Positions 28,888-37,853 of a stretch of 64,000 bases of DNA are shown here, in pieces; the stretch's first letter is position 1; each line of letters opens with the position of its first letter. The notes beneath the pieces were generated by a model. The model ran no database searches. It saw only the letters and a program-made list of their open reading frames with translations, and was not told where the DNA came from. The position numbers and the translations under genes were made by a program. Source of the stretch: Campylobacter sp. RM6914 (GTDB taxonomy: Bacteria > Campylobacterota > Campylobacteria > Campylobacterales > Campylobacteraceae); the NCBI RefSeq assembly GCF_004803835.1, contig NZ_CP012545.1, positions 1,178,001 to 1,242,000 of the forward strand, read 5' to 3'.

Positions 28888-29859
28888 CTCCGCTAAATTT
28901 ATGCCAGCACTAAATAAATAGCCTCGAATTTGCGCCGGTATACCAAGAATTCGGCACTTTTCCTTAAAATCCTTATCCATTTTAGTTTTTACAAACGGTG
29001 CAATCAAAACACTTTCGTCTTTGTATAAACCAACCGCTATACGTCCCGAGATAACACAGCCACCTTTTAGGCATCTTTTGCACTCTAAGCGCTGAGCCTC
29101 GCTCATCACAACACCTAAAGTTTTAGCTACCCTATCAATGCCGTTTAGTGCGTTTTCGTCGTATTTAACACTATAAAGATCTTGTGAAATTTTACTTATT
29201 TTAGGCACAAATTTAGTGCGTTCGGCTTCTAAAATTTTAAAACTTCTAGCTACACCCTCTTTGAAATTTGCCAAAAATTCTGTTGTGAATTTAGCCCGTA
29301 TAAAATTTCGCTTAAATTTTTCATCGACATTACTCTCATCGACAAAGTAAGCTAATTTTCCCTCTTTTAGATACGCTAAAATTTCAGCCTTACTTATGCC
29401 AATGAGCGGTCTATAAATTTCACACCACTCCCTGCTTTCATGCTCATTCATACCTAACATCTGCAAAAGTCCGGCGCCTCGTGAAAGCTGCATCATAAAC
29501 CACTCCAAGCGGTCATCAAGCTGATGGGCTAAGATTAAATTTTTATATCCGTGTTCAAGAAAAATTTTCTTAAAAAATTCATACCTTATTTCTCTTGCCT
29601 TGGCTTCAAAATTCCCGCCTTCAAGCTTAACGCTAAGAGTAAAGATCTTTTTTTTAAAGTTTTTTGCAAGAGCTTTTGCACTTTTTACTTCGTCTTTGCT
29701 TTGCGCTCTTACGTTATAGTCTACAATAGCGATATCAAACTCAACTCCAGCATCATTTAGCAGATAAAAAAGTGCCGAACTATCGACACCATGAGAAAAA
29801 GCCAGTAAATTTTTACCGTTTTTTAAAGCATCGATACTCTCTTTTGATAAATTTATCAT
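28876..29859 (-). CDS. tilS: tRNA(Ile)-lysidine synthase
   Basis: Adds lysine to C34 of tRNA-Ile(CAU) so that it reads AUA. The 327 residues contain the PP-loop as LAFSHGVDSSALFYLL near residue 18 (His in place of the first Gly), LAHQLDDRLEWFMMQLSRGAG near residue 110 and RPLIGISKAEI. It is the last gene of panC-rimO-tilS, separated from rimO by four bases. Its 3' end overlaps the PilO-like gene on the other strand by 12 bases. Confidence 0.93.
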   Translation of the reverse strand: MINLSKESIDALKNGKNLLAFSHGVDSSALFYLLNDAGVEFDIAIVDYNVRAQSKDEVKSAKALAKNFKKKIFTLSVKLEGGNFEAKAREIRYEFFKKIFLEHGYKNLILAHQLDDRLEWFMMQLSRGAGLLQMLGMNEHESREWCEIYRPLIGISKAEILAYLKEGKLAYFVDESNVDEKFKRNFIRAKFTTEFLANFKEGVARSFKILEAERTKFVPKISKISQDLYSVKYDENALNGIDRVAKTLGVVMSEAQRLECKRCLKGGCVISGRIAVGLYKDESVLIAPFVKTKMDKDFKEKCRILGIPAQIRGYLFSAGINLAELRF

Positions 29860-29863
29860 AGGA

Positions 29864-31171
29864 TTAAGCTCTTTTTATAACCCTTGCAATTAATTTGTTA
29901 TCAACAGAGTCAGTAACCTCACAAAGATACCTAGCACCAACTTCAAGCTCACGCTCATCACTTTCGTTAATTAAAATTTCGCCGTCTATATCTTTATCCC
30001 AGACATCCATTTTACCACCAAAAAACATCTCACCCTCGCTACTTTCGCCTTCTATACTGGCGATTATCTCGCGTCCTATTTGTAATCTAAAGCTATCATC
30101 TAATGTTTTTTTAATAACCTTTTCTATCTTTGATAGTCGTTTTGAGATGATTTTAGTAGGAATTTGCTCCATATCAAATGCAGCAGTATCCTCCTCTCTT
30201 GAGTAGGCAAATGCTGAAATTCTATCAAATTTAAACTCTTCTAAAAATTTACAAAGTGAGTCAAAGTCCTCATCGCTCTCTCCTGGATGTCCCACGATAA
30301 CGCCGGTTCTTAAAAATGAATTTGGAGTAGATCTCATGGCGCTTAAAATTTCACGCACCTTTGCTTCATTGCTTCCTCGTTTCATCACGCGTAGCATTTT
30401 ATCACTAATATGCTGTATAGGCATATCAAAATAGTTATGAAATACAGGCGAAGCAACTATCCTATCGATCAACGCCATTGTTGTTGTGCTTGGATAAAGG
30501 TATAAAATTCTAGCGCTTTTAACCCCATTGATCTTCTCTACTTCATCAATAAGCGATATAAGTCCGTCACTAACGCCATTATCACGCATCCACGAGCTGC
30601 TATCTTGAGATAAAAAGCTAAAATCGTAGTAGCCCTTTTGGACTAGTCTTTTTACTTCATCTATGATATTTTCAAGACTTCTTGACTTAAGTTTGCCTTT
30701 AAAGGTGGGTATCGCACAAAAGCTACATTTTTGATTACAGCCTTCAGCGATTTTAATATACGCATGATAGTTTGAACCAGTTATAATACGTTCTTCGTTG
30801 CTTTGTAGATACACGTCCGGGCTAAATAAATTTTGCTTTTTTAAGATTATTTCATCGATCTTGTCATAGTCACCCACGCCCGTAAAAAGATCTACCTCAG
30901 GTAGTTCACGCATAAGCTCTTCGCGGTATCTTTGCATCAAACAGCCGGTTACAACAAGTGTTGCGCCTTGTTTTTTAGCCTCTGCCATCTCAAGTATAGT
31001 GCGTACACTCTCCTCTTTTGCCGAAGCGATAAAACCGCATGTATTTACGATTATCACGTCTGCATCTGAAATTTCATTTGTTAGCTCGAAGTTGCGAAGA
31101 CGACCAAGCATTATTTCAGAATCAACTAAATTTTTATTACAGCCAAGAGATATAAGATGAAGTTTGCTCAT
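29864..31171 (-). CDS. rimO: Ribosomal protein S12 methylthiotransferase RimO
   Basis: Radical-SAM enzyme that methylthiolates Asp of ribosomal protein S12. The 435 residues open with [21 protein letters not shown], the RimO signature, carry [13 protein letters not shown] and [10 protein letters not shown], then [22 protein letters not shown], and end with a TRAM domain. The [11 protein letters not shown] motif separates it from MiaB at 24299. It lies between panC and tilS with gaps of one and four bases. Confidence 0.95.
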   Translation of the reverse strand: MSKLHLISLGCNKNLVDSEIMLGRLRNFELTNEISDADVIIVNTCGFIASAKEESVRTILEMAEAKKQGATLVVTGCLMQRYREELMRELPEVDLFTGVGDYDKIDEIILKKQNLFSPDVYLQSNEERIITGSNYHAYIKIAEGCNQKCSFCAIPTFKGKLKSRSLENIIDEVKRLVQKGYYDFSFLSQDSSSWMRDNGVSDGLISLIDEVEKINGVKSARILYLYPSTTTMALIDRIVASPVFHNYFDMPIQHISDKMLRVMKRGSNEAKVREILSAMRSTPNSFLRTGVIVGHPGESDEDFDSLCKFLEEFKFDRISAFAYSREEDTAAFDMEQIPTKIISKRLSKIEKVIKKTLDDSFRLQIGREIIASIEGESSEGEMFFGGKMDVWDKDIDGEILINESDERELEVGARYLCEVTDSVDNKLIARVIKRA

Positions 31172-31172
31172 T

Positions 31173-31994
31173 TTAAACCCACAAATTATCTATCAAACGT
31201 GTTTTGCCGACATAGGCTGCAACAAGGATTATGGCATTACCAAGTTCTATCTTTGAAATTTCATTAAATTCTCTATCGACAACAGCAACATAATCAACCT
31301 GCAAAGGCTCAAGCGTATTTAGCATGCAAGCCTTTATCTCGCTAACATTTAATTCACCCTTTTTGATTAAATTTGAAGCATTCATTAGCGAGCGAGACAG
31401 CCTTAAGGCGTGGCATTTTTGCTCGTCGTTCAAGTAGACATTTCTACTTGAAAGCGCCAAACCGTCGCTTTCTCTTACGATCTCACAAGGTATTATCTGG
31501 GTGTTTATAAACATAGTTTTTACCATATTTTGCACTATTAAGACTTGTTGTGCATCTTTTTTACCCATATAAACACGCGTTGGACGGACTAGATTAAAGA
31601 GTTTTGTAAGCACTCTAAGAACTCCGTCAAAATGACCAGGACGAGTTTTACCCTCTAAGATATTTGCAAATTTTTCAGGTGCTTTTATCTTTGGTTCATT
31701 TTCAAAATACATCTCTCGCCCATTAGGTATAAAGATCGCATTAACGCCGGAAAGTTCGCACATTTTTATGTCTGACTCTTCCTTTTTGGGATAGCTTTCA
31801 AAGTCCTCTCCTGGCAAAAATTGAGTTGGATTAACAAATGTAGAAACGATACTGATACAGTTTTCGCTTACACATTTTTTTATCAAACTCAAATGCCCCT
31901 CATGCAAAGCACCCATCGTAGGCACAAAACCGATCTCGCCGTTACAGCTGGCTATAAATTCACGTAGCTCTTTTACGCTTCTTAAAATTTCCAT
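31173..31994 (-). CDS. panC: Pantothenate synthetase
   Basis: Condenses pantoate and beta-alanine to pantothenate with ATP. The 273 residues show [17 protein letters not shown] with the HxGH nucleotidyltransferase site near residue 30, [25 protein letters not shown] near residue 140 and a KMSKS-like [13 protein letters not shown] near residue 178. It is the first gene of panC-rimO-tilS, and its start faces prfB across a 121-base divergent gap. No panB or panD lies in the window. Confidence 0.95.
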   Translation of the reverse strand: MEILRSVKELREFIASCNGEIGFVPTMGALHEGHLSLIKKCVSENCISIVSTFVNPTQFLPGEDFESYPKKEESDIKMCELSGVNAIFIPNGREMYFENEPKIKAPEKFANILEGKTRPGHFDGVLRVLTKLFNLVRPTRVYMGKKDAQQVLIVQNMVKTMFINTQIIPCEIVRESDGLALSSRNVYLNDEQKCHALRLSRSLMNASNLIKKGELNVSEIKACMLNTLEPLQVDYVAVVDREFNEISKIELGNAIILVAAYVGKTRLIDNLWV

Positions 31995-32115
31995 TATATA
32001 CTTCTTTTTTATGATTTTTAAGGCTGTATTTTAGCAAAATGCTCTTAAACTCATGATTAAATTTTGACTATAAGCTTTTTTTGGATAAAATCAGCCAAAA
32101 ATTCAAGGAAATCAT

Positions 32116-33210
32116 GTGGATAATTACGAATATACCGAGCTTTTAAAAACCCTATACACAAAAGTTCAAAACATCTCAGCTATCATAAAACCAGAAAATA
32201 TTAAAGCAAGACTAAAAGAGATAGAAAATTTAGAACAAGATGAAAATTTCTGGCAAGATATCGCAAATGCTACTGCTATCGGCAAAGAAAAAACTAAAAT
32301 TTCAAATATGCTTGAAAAATTTAACAGTGCAAAAAGTGCTGTTGATGACGCAAAAGATCTTTATGAGCTAGCAAACTCTGAAAACGACGAAGAGACTGTA
32401 AATGCACTATTTGACGATGCTTCAAATTTAGAAGACAAGATAACCAATCTTGAAATTTCAATGCTTCTAAGTGGCGAAGATGATAATAAAAACGCCATCA
32501 TCTCTATCCACCCTGGAGCAGGCGGCACAGAGAGCAACGACTGGGCATCGATGCTATACCGTATGTATCTACGCTTTTGCGAACGCGAGGGATTTAAGGT
32601 TGAAACTCTTGACTTTCAAGAGGGGGACGAAGCCGGCCTAAAAGATGTTAGCTTCATAGTAAAAGGAGAAAATGCCTTTGGTTATTTAAAGGCTGAAAAC
32701 GGTATACACCGTCTTGTTAGAGTAAGTCCTTTTGATAGTGCCGGACGCCGCCATACAAGCTTTTCAAGCGTCATGGTAAGCCCAGAGATAGATGACGATA
32801 TAGAGATTGAGATCGATGAAAAAGATCTTAAAATAGACACTTACCGTGCAAGTGGGGCCGGCGGTCAGCACGTAAACAAAACCGAAAGCGCCATACGTAT
32901 AACACACGCGCCTACTGGCATAGTAGTGCAGTGCCAAAACGACAGAAGTCAACACAAAAACCGTGCAACCGCTATGAAAATGCTCAAATCACGCCTTTAC
33001 GAGCTTGAGCTCATGAAACAACAAGAGGCAAACGCAAATGTGGAAAAAAGTGAAATCGGCTGGGGGCATCAGATACGATCATACGTACTTTTCCCTTACC
33101 AGCAAGTAAAAGATGTAAGAAGTGGAGAGGCATATAGTCAAACAGACGCCATACTTGACGGCGATATTAAAAAAATGATAGAAGGTGTGCTAATTAGCCA
33201 AAAGAGTTGA
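32116..33210 (+). CDS. prfB: Peptide chain release factor 2
   Basis: Releases peptides at UGA and UAA. The 364-residue frame is continuous: no in-frame UGA or shift site is needed, unlike the programmed +1 frameshift in enteric prfB. SPF (stop-codon recognition, [11 protein letters not shown]) lies near residue 199 and the catalytic GGQ in [13 protein letters not shown] near residue 245. The start is GTG at 32116 with AAGGAA upstream; an ATG two bases earlier is out of frame. Single-gene unit with a possible GATAAAAT -10 upstream. Confidence 0.96.
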   Translation: MDNYEYTELLKTLYTKVQNISAIIKPENIKARLKEIENLEQDENFWQDIANATAIGKEKTKISNMLEKFNSAKSAVDDAKDLYELANSENDEETVNALFDDASNLEDKITNLEISMLLSGEDDNKNAIISIHPGAGGTESNDWASMLYRMYLRFCEREGFKVETLDFQEGDEAGLKDVSFIVKGENAFGYLKAENGIHRLVRVSPFDSAGRRHTSFSSVMVSPEIDDDIEIEIDEKDLKIDTYRASGAGGQHVNKTESAIRITHAPTGIVVQCQNDRSQHKNRATAMKMLKSRLYELELMKQQEANANVEKSEIGWGHQIRSYVLFPYQQVKDVRSGEAYSQTDAILDGDIKKMIEGVLISQKS

Positions 33211-33212
33211 GA

Positions 33213-33755
33213 TTAAAATTTCAACTCTTTAAATTTTTCGCATGCTTCATTTATGCCACCTGCACAAGCTCTATTTAGAAATATTTTAGCGTCATTTTGC
33301 TCGTTTGTTTTAAGATATAACAGGCCAAGATCATAATCTGCCAAAGCAGAGCCCAAATTTGACGCTTCATAGTAATACGCCTTTGCTTTTTTGAAATTTT
33401 GATTAACCCCAAGACCATACTCATACATATAACCAACACTTCTTAAAGCCTTGGTATTACCATATCTTCCTGCTGTTTTAAACCAAAACATAGCACGCAA
33501 AAGATCTTTACTCACATGAAGCCCATCTCTATAATAAACTCCGACTTGATACATTGCAAGGATATTTCCGGCTTTTGCCTTTTCTTCAAAACGCATAAAT
33601 GCCTTTTTGTATTTACCCTCTTCATGAAGCATTAATGCCTCTTTGAGCTCTAGAGCTTGCGGATCATCGTAGCTAATGTCGGAATTTGATTTTTGATTAA
33701 ACACGCAGCCTGATAAAAACAGTGTCAAAACGAACACAAATATAAGCTTTTTCAC
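33213..33755 (-). CDS. Sel1-repeat lipoprotein
   Basis: From a GTG at 33755, with AAAGGA just upstream, a 180-residue precursor starts KKLIFVFVLTLFLSGC with a clear lipobox. The body has about four Sel1-like repeats (AMYQVGVYYRDGLHVSKD, ALRSVGYMYEYGLGVNQN, ADYDLGLLYLKTNEQND). It is the least cysteine-rich of the three Sel1 proteins here. An in-frame ATG at 33821 would put 22 extra residues before the signal peptide and is unlikely. The partner is unknown; outer-membrane or periplasmic scaffolding is typical. Confidence 0.78.
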   Translation of the reverse strand: MKKLIFVFVLTLFLSGCVFNQKSNSDISYDDPQALELKEALMLHEEGKYKKAFMRFEEKAKAGNILAMYQVGVYYRDGLHVSKDLLRAMFWFKTAGRYGNTKALRSVGYMYEYGLGVNQNFKKAKAYYYEASNLGSALADYDLGLLYLKTNEQNDAKIFLNRACAGGINEACEKFKELKF

Positions 33756-33796
33756 CACTTTTCCTTTAAATTTAGCAAATATTATCCTAAAAGTCT

Positions 33797-33802
33797 TATA
33801 AT
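33797..33802 (+). promoter_or_regulatory. -10 element for the 104-aa gene
   Basis: TATAAT 34 bases before the ATG at 33836, with an AAGGAG ribosome site just ahead of the start. It lies in the divergent gap shared with the Sel1 lipoprotein gene. Confidence 0.5.
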
Positions 33803-33835
33803 GTTTATAAATTTTTAACAAACAAGGAGATTATA

Positions 33836-34150
33836 ATGGATTATAACGCGCTTTTAAGTCAGCTAGGTTACACTATCAACGAAACTACAGTAGCTCAAAT
33901 GCAAAGAATTTTTAACAACATGGACGGCGTAAATATACAAAATATCGTATCTTTAAACGATCATTTAAAGCCACATCTTTGTTTTGTTGCAATGAGTGGT
34001 AGCGAAGATAGGCTTAAGATAAAAAACGTAGCGACTATTGCAGAGATAAAAGAACGCGTTGAAGACATTATCGCTGATTGGGCGGAGAAATACAAAATAA
34101 AACTTGAAAAGATCAACGACACAACATACTACATCATCGGACGCGAATAA
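33836..34150 (+). CDS. Conserved-looking small cytoplasmic protein, unknown function
   Basis: A 104-residue protein with no signal peptide or membrane segment. It begins DYNALLSQLGYTINETTV and ends with a KIKLEKINDTTYYIIG strand. A strong ribosome site (AAGGAG), a -10 and a hairpin terminator make it a self-contained, probably well-expressed unit. I do not recognise a family. It stands between two Sel1 lipoprotein genes but looks unrelated to them. Confidence 0.75.
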   Translation: MDYNALLSQLGYTINETTVAQMQRIFNNMDGVNIQNIVSLNDHLKPHLCFVAMSGSEDRLKIKNVATIAEIKERVEDIIADWAEKYKIKLEKINDTTYYIIGRE

Positions 34151-34157
34151 CACTATA

Positions 34158-34196
34158 CGCCACACAAGTTTTGTCTTATGAGCAAAACTTTTGGCG
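34158..34196 (+). terminator. Hairpin after the 104-aa gene
   Basis: Perfect eight-base inverted repeat AAGTTTTG (34166-34173) / CAAAACTT (34183-34190), extended by CGCCA (34158-34162) with TGGCG (34192-34196) across a small internal loop. It begins eight bases after the stop. The T tract is weak, so it could also act as an mRNA 3' stabiliser. Confidence 0.5.
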
Positions 34197-34276
34197 ATCT
34201 AAGTGACAAATTTTACTCATCTAAGCTCAATCAAGGCGTTAAAATAATCTTTTTTGAGTGATTTTAAGGAGCAAAT

Positions 34277-34960
34277 ATGAAAAATTTTATACCATTTTTA
34301 TTAGTAATACTTTTAACAGGATGTTCACAAATATCACAATTTTACCCGCAAAAAGATGACCAGATAATAGACCAAGAAAGTAAGTGGCAAGAAAGCGAAG
34401 ATCAAAAAATAGTCAAAAACAAAAAACAGATCTCTCAAAATGCCATAATGCTTCTTGTTCCAAAATGCAACGAAGGAGAAATGTCAGCTTGCAATGATGC
34501 CGGAGCTAACTATGAATTTTTAAAACAATACGAAAATGCGGCAATATACTACGAAAAAGCCTGCAATGGCGGTGTTGAGCTTGGATGTGCGAATTTGGGC
34601 ATACTTTACGAGCATGGTCTTGGAGTCAAAAAAGATCCTAAGCGCGCAGTAGAAATTTATAGAACAAGTTGCAACCAAGGAGGCGCTAGATCTTGCTATA
34701 ACTTAGCAAATGCATACCGAAAAGGAGAGATCGTAGCACAGGATTATGCTCTTGCAATGAGTGCCTACGAAAATGCTTGCAAAAAAAACGATATCCCATC
34801 ATGTGCAAACATAGGCGCTATGTATGAGCTAGGTCTTGGCGTAGAAAAAGACGAAAGAAGAGCGTATCAAATTTATAAAGTCGCTTGTTTTAGAGGTTTT
34901 AGCAAGGCTTGCCCTCAAATGAAACGCCTTGGCATAAAACTAGGCGAGATAAATGAATAA
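34277..34960 (+). CDS. Cysteine-rich Sel1-repeat lipoprotein (Hcp-like)
   Basis: A 227-residue precursor with lipobox LLTGC (Cys16). It is followed by a linker and about four 36-residue Sel1 repeats, each holding a Cys pair (for example CNEGEMSACNDAG, CNGGVELGCANLG, CNQGGARSCYNLA). The paired cysteines are the hallmark of Helicobacter cysteine-rich (Hcp) proteins, where they form disulfides within each repeat. Extracytoplasmic location is expected. The next gene starts eight bases before its stop and encodes a paralog. The ligand is unknown. Confidence 0.85.
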   Translation: MKNFIPFLLVILLTGCSQISQFYPQKDDQIIDQESKWQESEDQKIVKNKKQISQNAIMLLVPKCNEGEMSACNDAGANYEFLKQYENAAIYYEKACNGGVELGCANLGILYEHGLGVKKDPKRAVEIYRTSCNQGGARSCYNLANAYRKGEIVAQDYALAMSAYENACKKNDIPSCANIGAMYELGLGVEKDERRAYQIYKVACFRGFSKACPQMKRLGIKLGEINE

Positions 34961-35540
34961 AAAGATCATAAATTTAGCTTTAATAATCGCTTGTGCATTT
35001 GCTTTTAGCGGTTGCTGGTCATGGCAAAAGATAATAAGCTTTGGCTATCTGCAAAGCGAAGAGGAAAAATTTGAAGAAAAAGCCAGGCAAGAGCAAGAAA
35101 AACTTATCGCGCAATGCGAAACCGGTCAAAGTATCGCATGCAACAACCTTGCTGTAAATTTTAGCAGGCTTTCAAATTTTAATGATGCTAAAATTTATTA
35201 TGAAAAAGCTTGCAACAACGGGCTTGTGACAGCTTGTTCAAATTTAGGACAAATTTACGAGCAAGGGCTCGTGGATGAAAATATAGACGAGAAAAAAGCT
35301 ATGCAACTATATGACTTTGCTTGCAAAAACAACGATGGAGTTGGATGCTATAACCAAGCCCTATTGCTCCACAAAAACAATCCTCAAGATAGCAAAAAAG
35401 TGCTTGAGCTGTTAGCAAAAAGTTGCAAATTTGAATACGCTCAAGCTTGTTTTTTATTAGCAAAACTAAGCAACAATGAGGCAAAAGCGAGAAAGCTATA
35501 CGAGTGTGCTTGTAAATTTGGCAAATGCGAAGACAAGTAA
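34953..35540 (+). CDS. Cysteine-rich Sel1-repeat lipoprotein, paralog
   Basis: A 195-residue precursor with a signal peptide and lipobox FSGC (Cys21). It has about three or four Hcp-type repeats with Cys pairs (CETGQSIACNNLA, CNNGLVTACSNLG, CKNNDGVGCYNQA) and a final CACKFGKC. It overlaps the previous Sel1 gene by eight bases, so the two are co-translated and probably work together. The first repeat units of the two proteins are alike, which suggests tandem duplication followed by divergence. Confidence 0.85.
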   Translation: MNKKIINLALIIACAFAFSGCWSWQKIISFGYLQSEEEKFEEKARQEQEKLIAQCETGQSIACNNLAVNFSRLSNFNDAKIYYEKACNNGLVTACSNLGQIYEQGLVDENIDEKKAMQLYDFACKNNDGVGCYNQALLLHKNNPQDSKKVLELLAKSCKFEYAQACFLLAKLSNNEAKARKLYECACKFGKCEDK

Positions 35541-35601
35541 GCTAAAACTTTTCTTCGCTTTACCGATATAGTTTTATGACTAAGTTAGAATTTTACTTTT
35601 G

Positions 35602-35612
35602 TATAATATAAT
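35602..35612 (+). promoter_or_regulatory. -10 region of the cytochrome c553 gene
   Basis: Overlapping TATAAT hexamers (35602-35607 and 35607-35612), the first preceded by TG, 30-40 bases before the ATG. An AAAGGA ribosome site follows. Confidence 0.6.
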
Positions 35613-35641
35613 TTTCAAATAAATTTTTGTAAAGGAAAAAA

Positions 35642-35947
35642 ATGAAAAAATTACTTATTGTTTCAAGCGTTGTAGCCTTGTTTGCCTCTTCTATGTTTGC
35701 AGCTGACGGCGCAACTATCTATAAAAAATGTATCGCCTGTCATGGAGCAAAAGCAGAGAAAGTGTTTAACAACAAAGTTCCTGCACTAACATCACTAGAT
35801 GCTGCTGCCATAGTTGCTTCTTTGCAAGACTACAAAGCCGGCAAAGCTAATAAATTTGGCATGGGTGCCATGATGAAACCTATCGCTACTCCACTTAGCG
35901 AAGATGATGCAAAAGCTGTTGCAGGGTATATTCAAACTCTAAAATAA
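35642..35947 (+). CDS. Periplasmic cytochrome c553
   Basis: A 101-residue monohaem c-type cytochrome. The Sec signal peptide ends at SSMFAAD and the haem site CIACH lies near residue 31. A Met-rich loop (FGMGAMMKPIATPLS) supplies the sixth ligand and KAVAGYIQTLK the C-terminal helix. In this group it shuttles electrons between cytochrome bc1 and the cbb3 oxidase or peroxidases, which fits the ccoI-ccoS genes elsewhere in the window. Single-gene unit with strong promoter and terminator. Confidence 0.93.
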   Translation: MKKLLIVSSVVALFASSMFAADGATIYKKCIACHGAKAEKVFNNKVPALTSLDAAAIVASLQDYKAGKANKFGMGAMMKPIATPLSEDDAKAVAGYIQTLK

Positions 35948-35952
35948 TCCAA

Positions 35953-35971
35953 AGAGGGGCATAGCTCCTCT
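35953..35971 (+). terminator. Terminator after cytochrome c553 gene
   Basis: Stem AGAGG / CCTCT around a GC-rich loop, then TCTTCTCTTT, six bases after the stop. Modest stem, so confidence is moderate. Confidence 0.5.
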
Positions 35972-36118
35972 CTTCTCTTTAAAAAATTTATATTTTCTTT
36001 CGTTTTTTAATGTTTAATTTTTACTAGGCATAAATTGTTTTATATTAAAATTTAAACGGCAAAATGAAACAGTTATTTTAAATAAGATATATTATGATTT
36101 GGATTATAAATTTTGAAG

Positions 36119-36193
36119 TGGTGACCCATACGAGACTCGAACTCGTGTTACCAACGTGAGAGGCTGGTGTCCTAACCGCTAGACGAATGGGCC
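36119..36193 (-). tRNA. tRNA-Glu (anticodon CTC)
   Basis: Folds as a 75-nt cloverleaf with encoded CCA. The anticodon stem is CCAGC/GTTGG (one G-T pair) around the loop CTCTCAC, giving CTC. The rest is a normal tRNA-Glu backbone (GGCCCATTCGTCTAGC). Most relatives carry only the TTC isoacceptor, so this species is notable. Confidence 0.85.
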
Positions 36194-36205
36194 AACAAAT
36201 AACAA

Positions 36206-36281
36206 TGGTGCCCCGTGTAGGGCTCGAACCTATGACCCCATCATTAAGAGTGATATGCTCTACCAACTGAGCTAACGAGGC
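36206..36281 (-). tRNA. tRNA-Lys (anticodon CTT)
   Basis: Cloverleaf of 76 nt with encoded CCA; acceptor GCCTCGT/ACGGGGC; anticodon stem TATCA/TGATG with loop CTCTTAA, giving CTT. A TTT isoacceptor lies in the same array, so this reads AAG only. Confidence 0.85.
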
Positions 36282-36328
36282 TCTTCGGGTAATGCTTACC
36301 TTACTTCAACTTTAAACTAAAGTCAGGA

Positions 36329-36405
36329 TGGCGCAGCGGACGGGGCTCGAACCCGCGACCTCCGCCGTGACAGGGCGGCATTCTAACCAACTGAACTACC
36401 GCTGC
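36329..36405 (-). tRNA. tRNA-Asp (anticodon GTC)
   Basis: 77-nt cloverleaf with encoded CCA; anticodon stem CCGCC/GGCGG with loop CTGTCAC, giving GTC. Middle gene of the five-tRNA array. Confidence 0.92.
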
Positions 36406-36418
36406 ACCTAAAGAATAA

Positions 36419-36494
36419 TGGTGGTCGCTATAAGACTCGAACTTATGACATCCACCTTGTAAGGGTGGCGCTCTACCAACTGAGCTAAGCGACC
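36419..36494 (-). tRNA. tRNA-Val (anticodon TAC)
   Basis: 76-nt cloverleaf with encoded CCA; acceptor GGTCGCT/AGCGACC; anticodon stem CCACC/GGTGG with loop CTTACAA, giving TAC. Confidence 0.92.
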
Positions 36495-36497
36495 AAG

Positions 36498-36573
36498 TGG
36501 TGTCCTGTGTTGGATTCGAACCAACGACCCCCTCATTAAAAGTGAGATGCTCTACCGGCTGAGCTAACAAGAC
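36498..36573 (-). tRNA. tRNA-Lys (anticodon TTT)
   Basis: 76-nt cloverleaf with encoded CCA; acceptor GTCTTGT/ACAGGAC; anticodon loop CTTTTAA giving TTT. First transcribed gene of the array, separated from tRNA-Val by three bases. Confidence 0.92.
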
Positions 36574-36728
36574 ATTTTTAAAAAATGAAGTGTGATTATA
36601 CTAAAAACATTACTTTTTGTCAAGAGTTGCAAAATCATTTCGTGCATTTATAGTAAATAAATATTTTATTTGCCATAAAGTTAATTTTATATAAAATTAA
36701 TATCCAAAAATATTAAAGAAAGGCTGCA

Positions 36729-37853
36729 TTGGACATGGGGCAAGTATTTTTTACCTGGGGTAAGGAATTTGCAACAAATATAGAGATAGTTGATATAGAG
36801 CATAAGTATTTAGTTGATATTGTAAATAACTTGGGTAATAAATTATCAAAACCAACCACTACTGACCAGGAAATAAAAAACATATTAGTAGAGCTTATAG
36901 AGTACTCGAAGTATCATTTTGCTCATGAAGAAAGCATAATGCAAAAATCAAACATCGACAAAAGACACGTTAAGCAACATTTAGCAGCACATAAAAATTT
37001 TATCAAAGAAATTTCACTACAAGAACAAAAGCTTGGCAAGAAATACAATAAAGAAAATGTTAAAAAATTACTTGATTTTCTTATACAATGGCTAACTTTT
37101 CATATACTTGGTATCGATAAAAATTTAGCAACCCAAATACACCTCATAGAGCTTGGCTGCGATCCAAAAGATGCTTATATACAATTAGATGATACAAACA
37201 AAGAGCAAGTAACAACGCTACTTCGTTCGTTTAACAACATTGTAAATGTTTTAATGAAATACAATGAAGAACTTTTAGTACTTAAAAAATCACTAGAAGA
37301 AAAAGTTGAAAGCAGAACAAAAGAGCTTGTCAACATGAATTTAATGCTTGAAAGCATTGCAATGAAAGATCAATTAACGGGAATTGCAAACAGACATAAA
37401 GCAATGTTAACTCTAGACAAACTTATAAAAAAATTTCAGAAAACAGGCGAGAAATTTTCTATCATAATGCTTGATATTGATAATTTTAAATTTATAAACG
37501 ACACATATGGACACGACGCTGGAGATAGAGTTATGGTCGCCTTTGCCGATACTTTACAGCATAATATCAGAAACGACGACATGGCCTGCAGACTAGGCGG
37601 AGATGAGTTTTTAATCATCTGTCCAAAAACAGACAAAATAGGATGTTATCAGTTCGCCACAAAAATACATAAAGCAATTTTGCAAATACGCATCAATTTT
37701 CACAGTAGCTGTTGGTATGGCTCAACCAGTATAGGTATATCAACATATGATAACAAAGAACTTACAAAAGAAGGGTTGATAAAAATCGCCGACAATGGCG
37801 TATATCAAGCCAAAAAACAAGGCAAAAACAGAGTTTGTTGTTTTGATATATGA
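36729..37853 (+). CDS. Bacteriohemerythrin-GGDEF diguanylate cyclase
   Basis: A 374-residue two-domain sensor. Residues 1-140 are a bacteriohemerythrin domain with all seven di-iron ligands in place (H25, H63, E67, H84, H88, H125, D130), so it can bind oxygen. Residues 170-205 form a coiled-coil linker. From 206 comes a GGDEF domain with DQLTGIANR, an intact active site GGDEF (290-294) and a product-inhibition site RNDD (281-284). It should make c-di-GMP under control of oxygen or redox. The start is TTG with AAAGG upstream; an ATG two codons later is possible. No membrane segment is seen. Confidence 0.9.
   Translation: MDMGQVFFTWGKEFATNIEIVDIEHKYLVDIVNNLGNKLSKPTTTDQEIKNILVELIEYSKYHFAHEESIMQKSNIDKRHVKQHLAAHKNFIKEISLQEQKLGKKYNKENVKKLLDFLIQWLTFHILGIDKNLATQIHLIELGCDPKDAYIQLDDTNKEQVTTLLRSFNNIVNVLMKYNEELLVLKKSLEEKVESRTKELVNMNLMLESIAMKDQLTGIANRHKAMLTLDKLIKKFQKTGEKFSIIMLDIDNFKFINDTYGHDAGDRVMVAFADTLQHNIRNDDMACRLGGDEFLIICPKTDKIGCYQFATKIHKAILQIRINFHSSCWYGSTSIGISTYDNKELTKEGLIKIADNGVYQAKKQGKNRVCCFDI

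Noticed and set aside
32764-32955. Minus-strand frame opposite prfB
   Set aside because: Shadow of the conserved GGQ region of release factor 2.
36078-36570. Two minus-strand frames of 62 and 89 codons
   Set aside because: They are translations through the tRNA array; cloverleaf folds explain the sequence.
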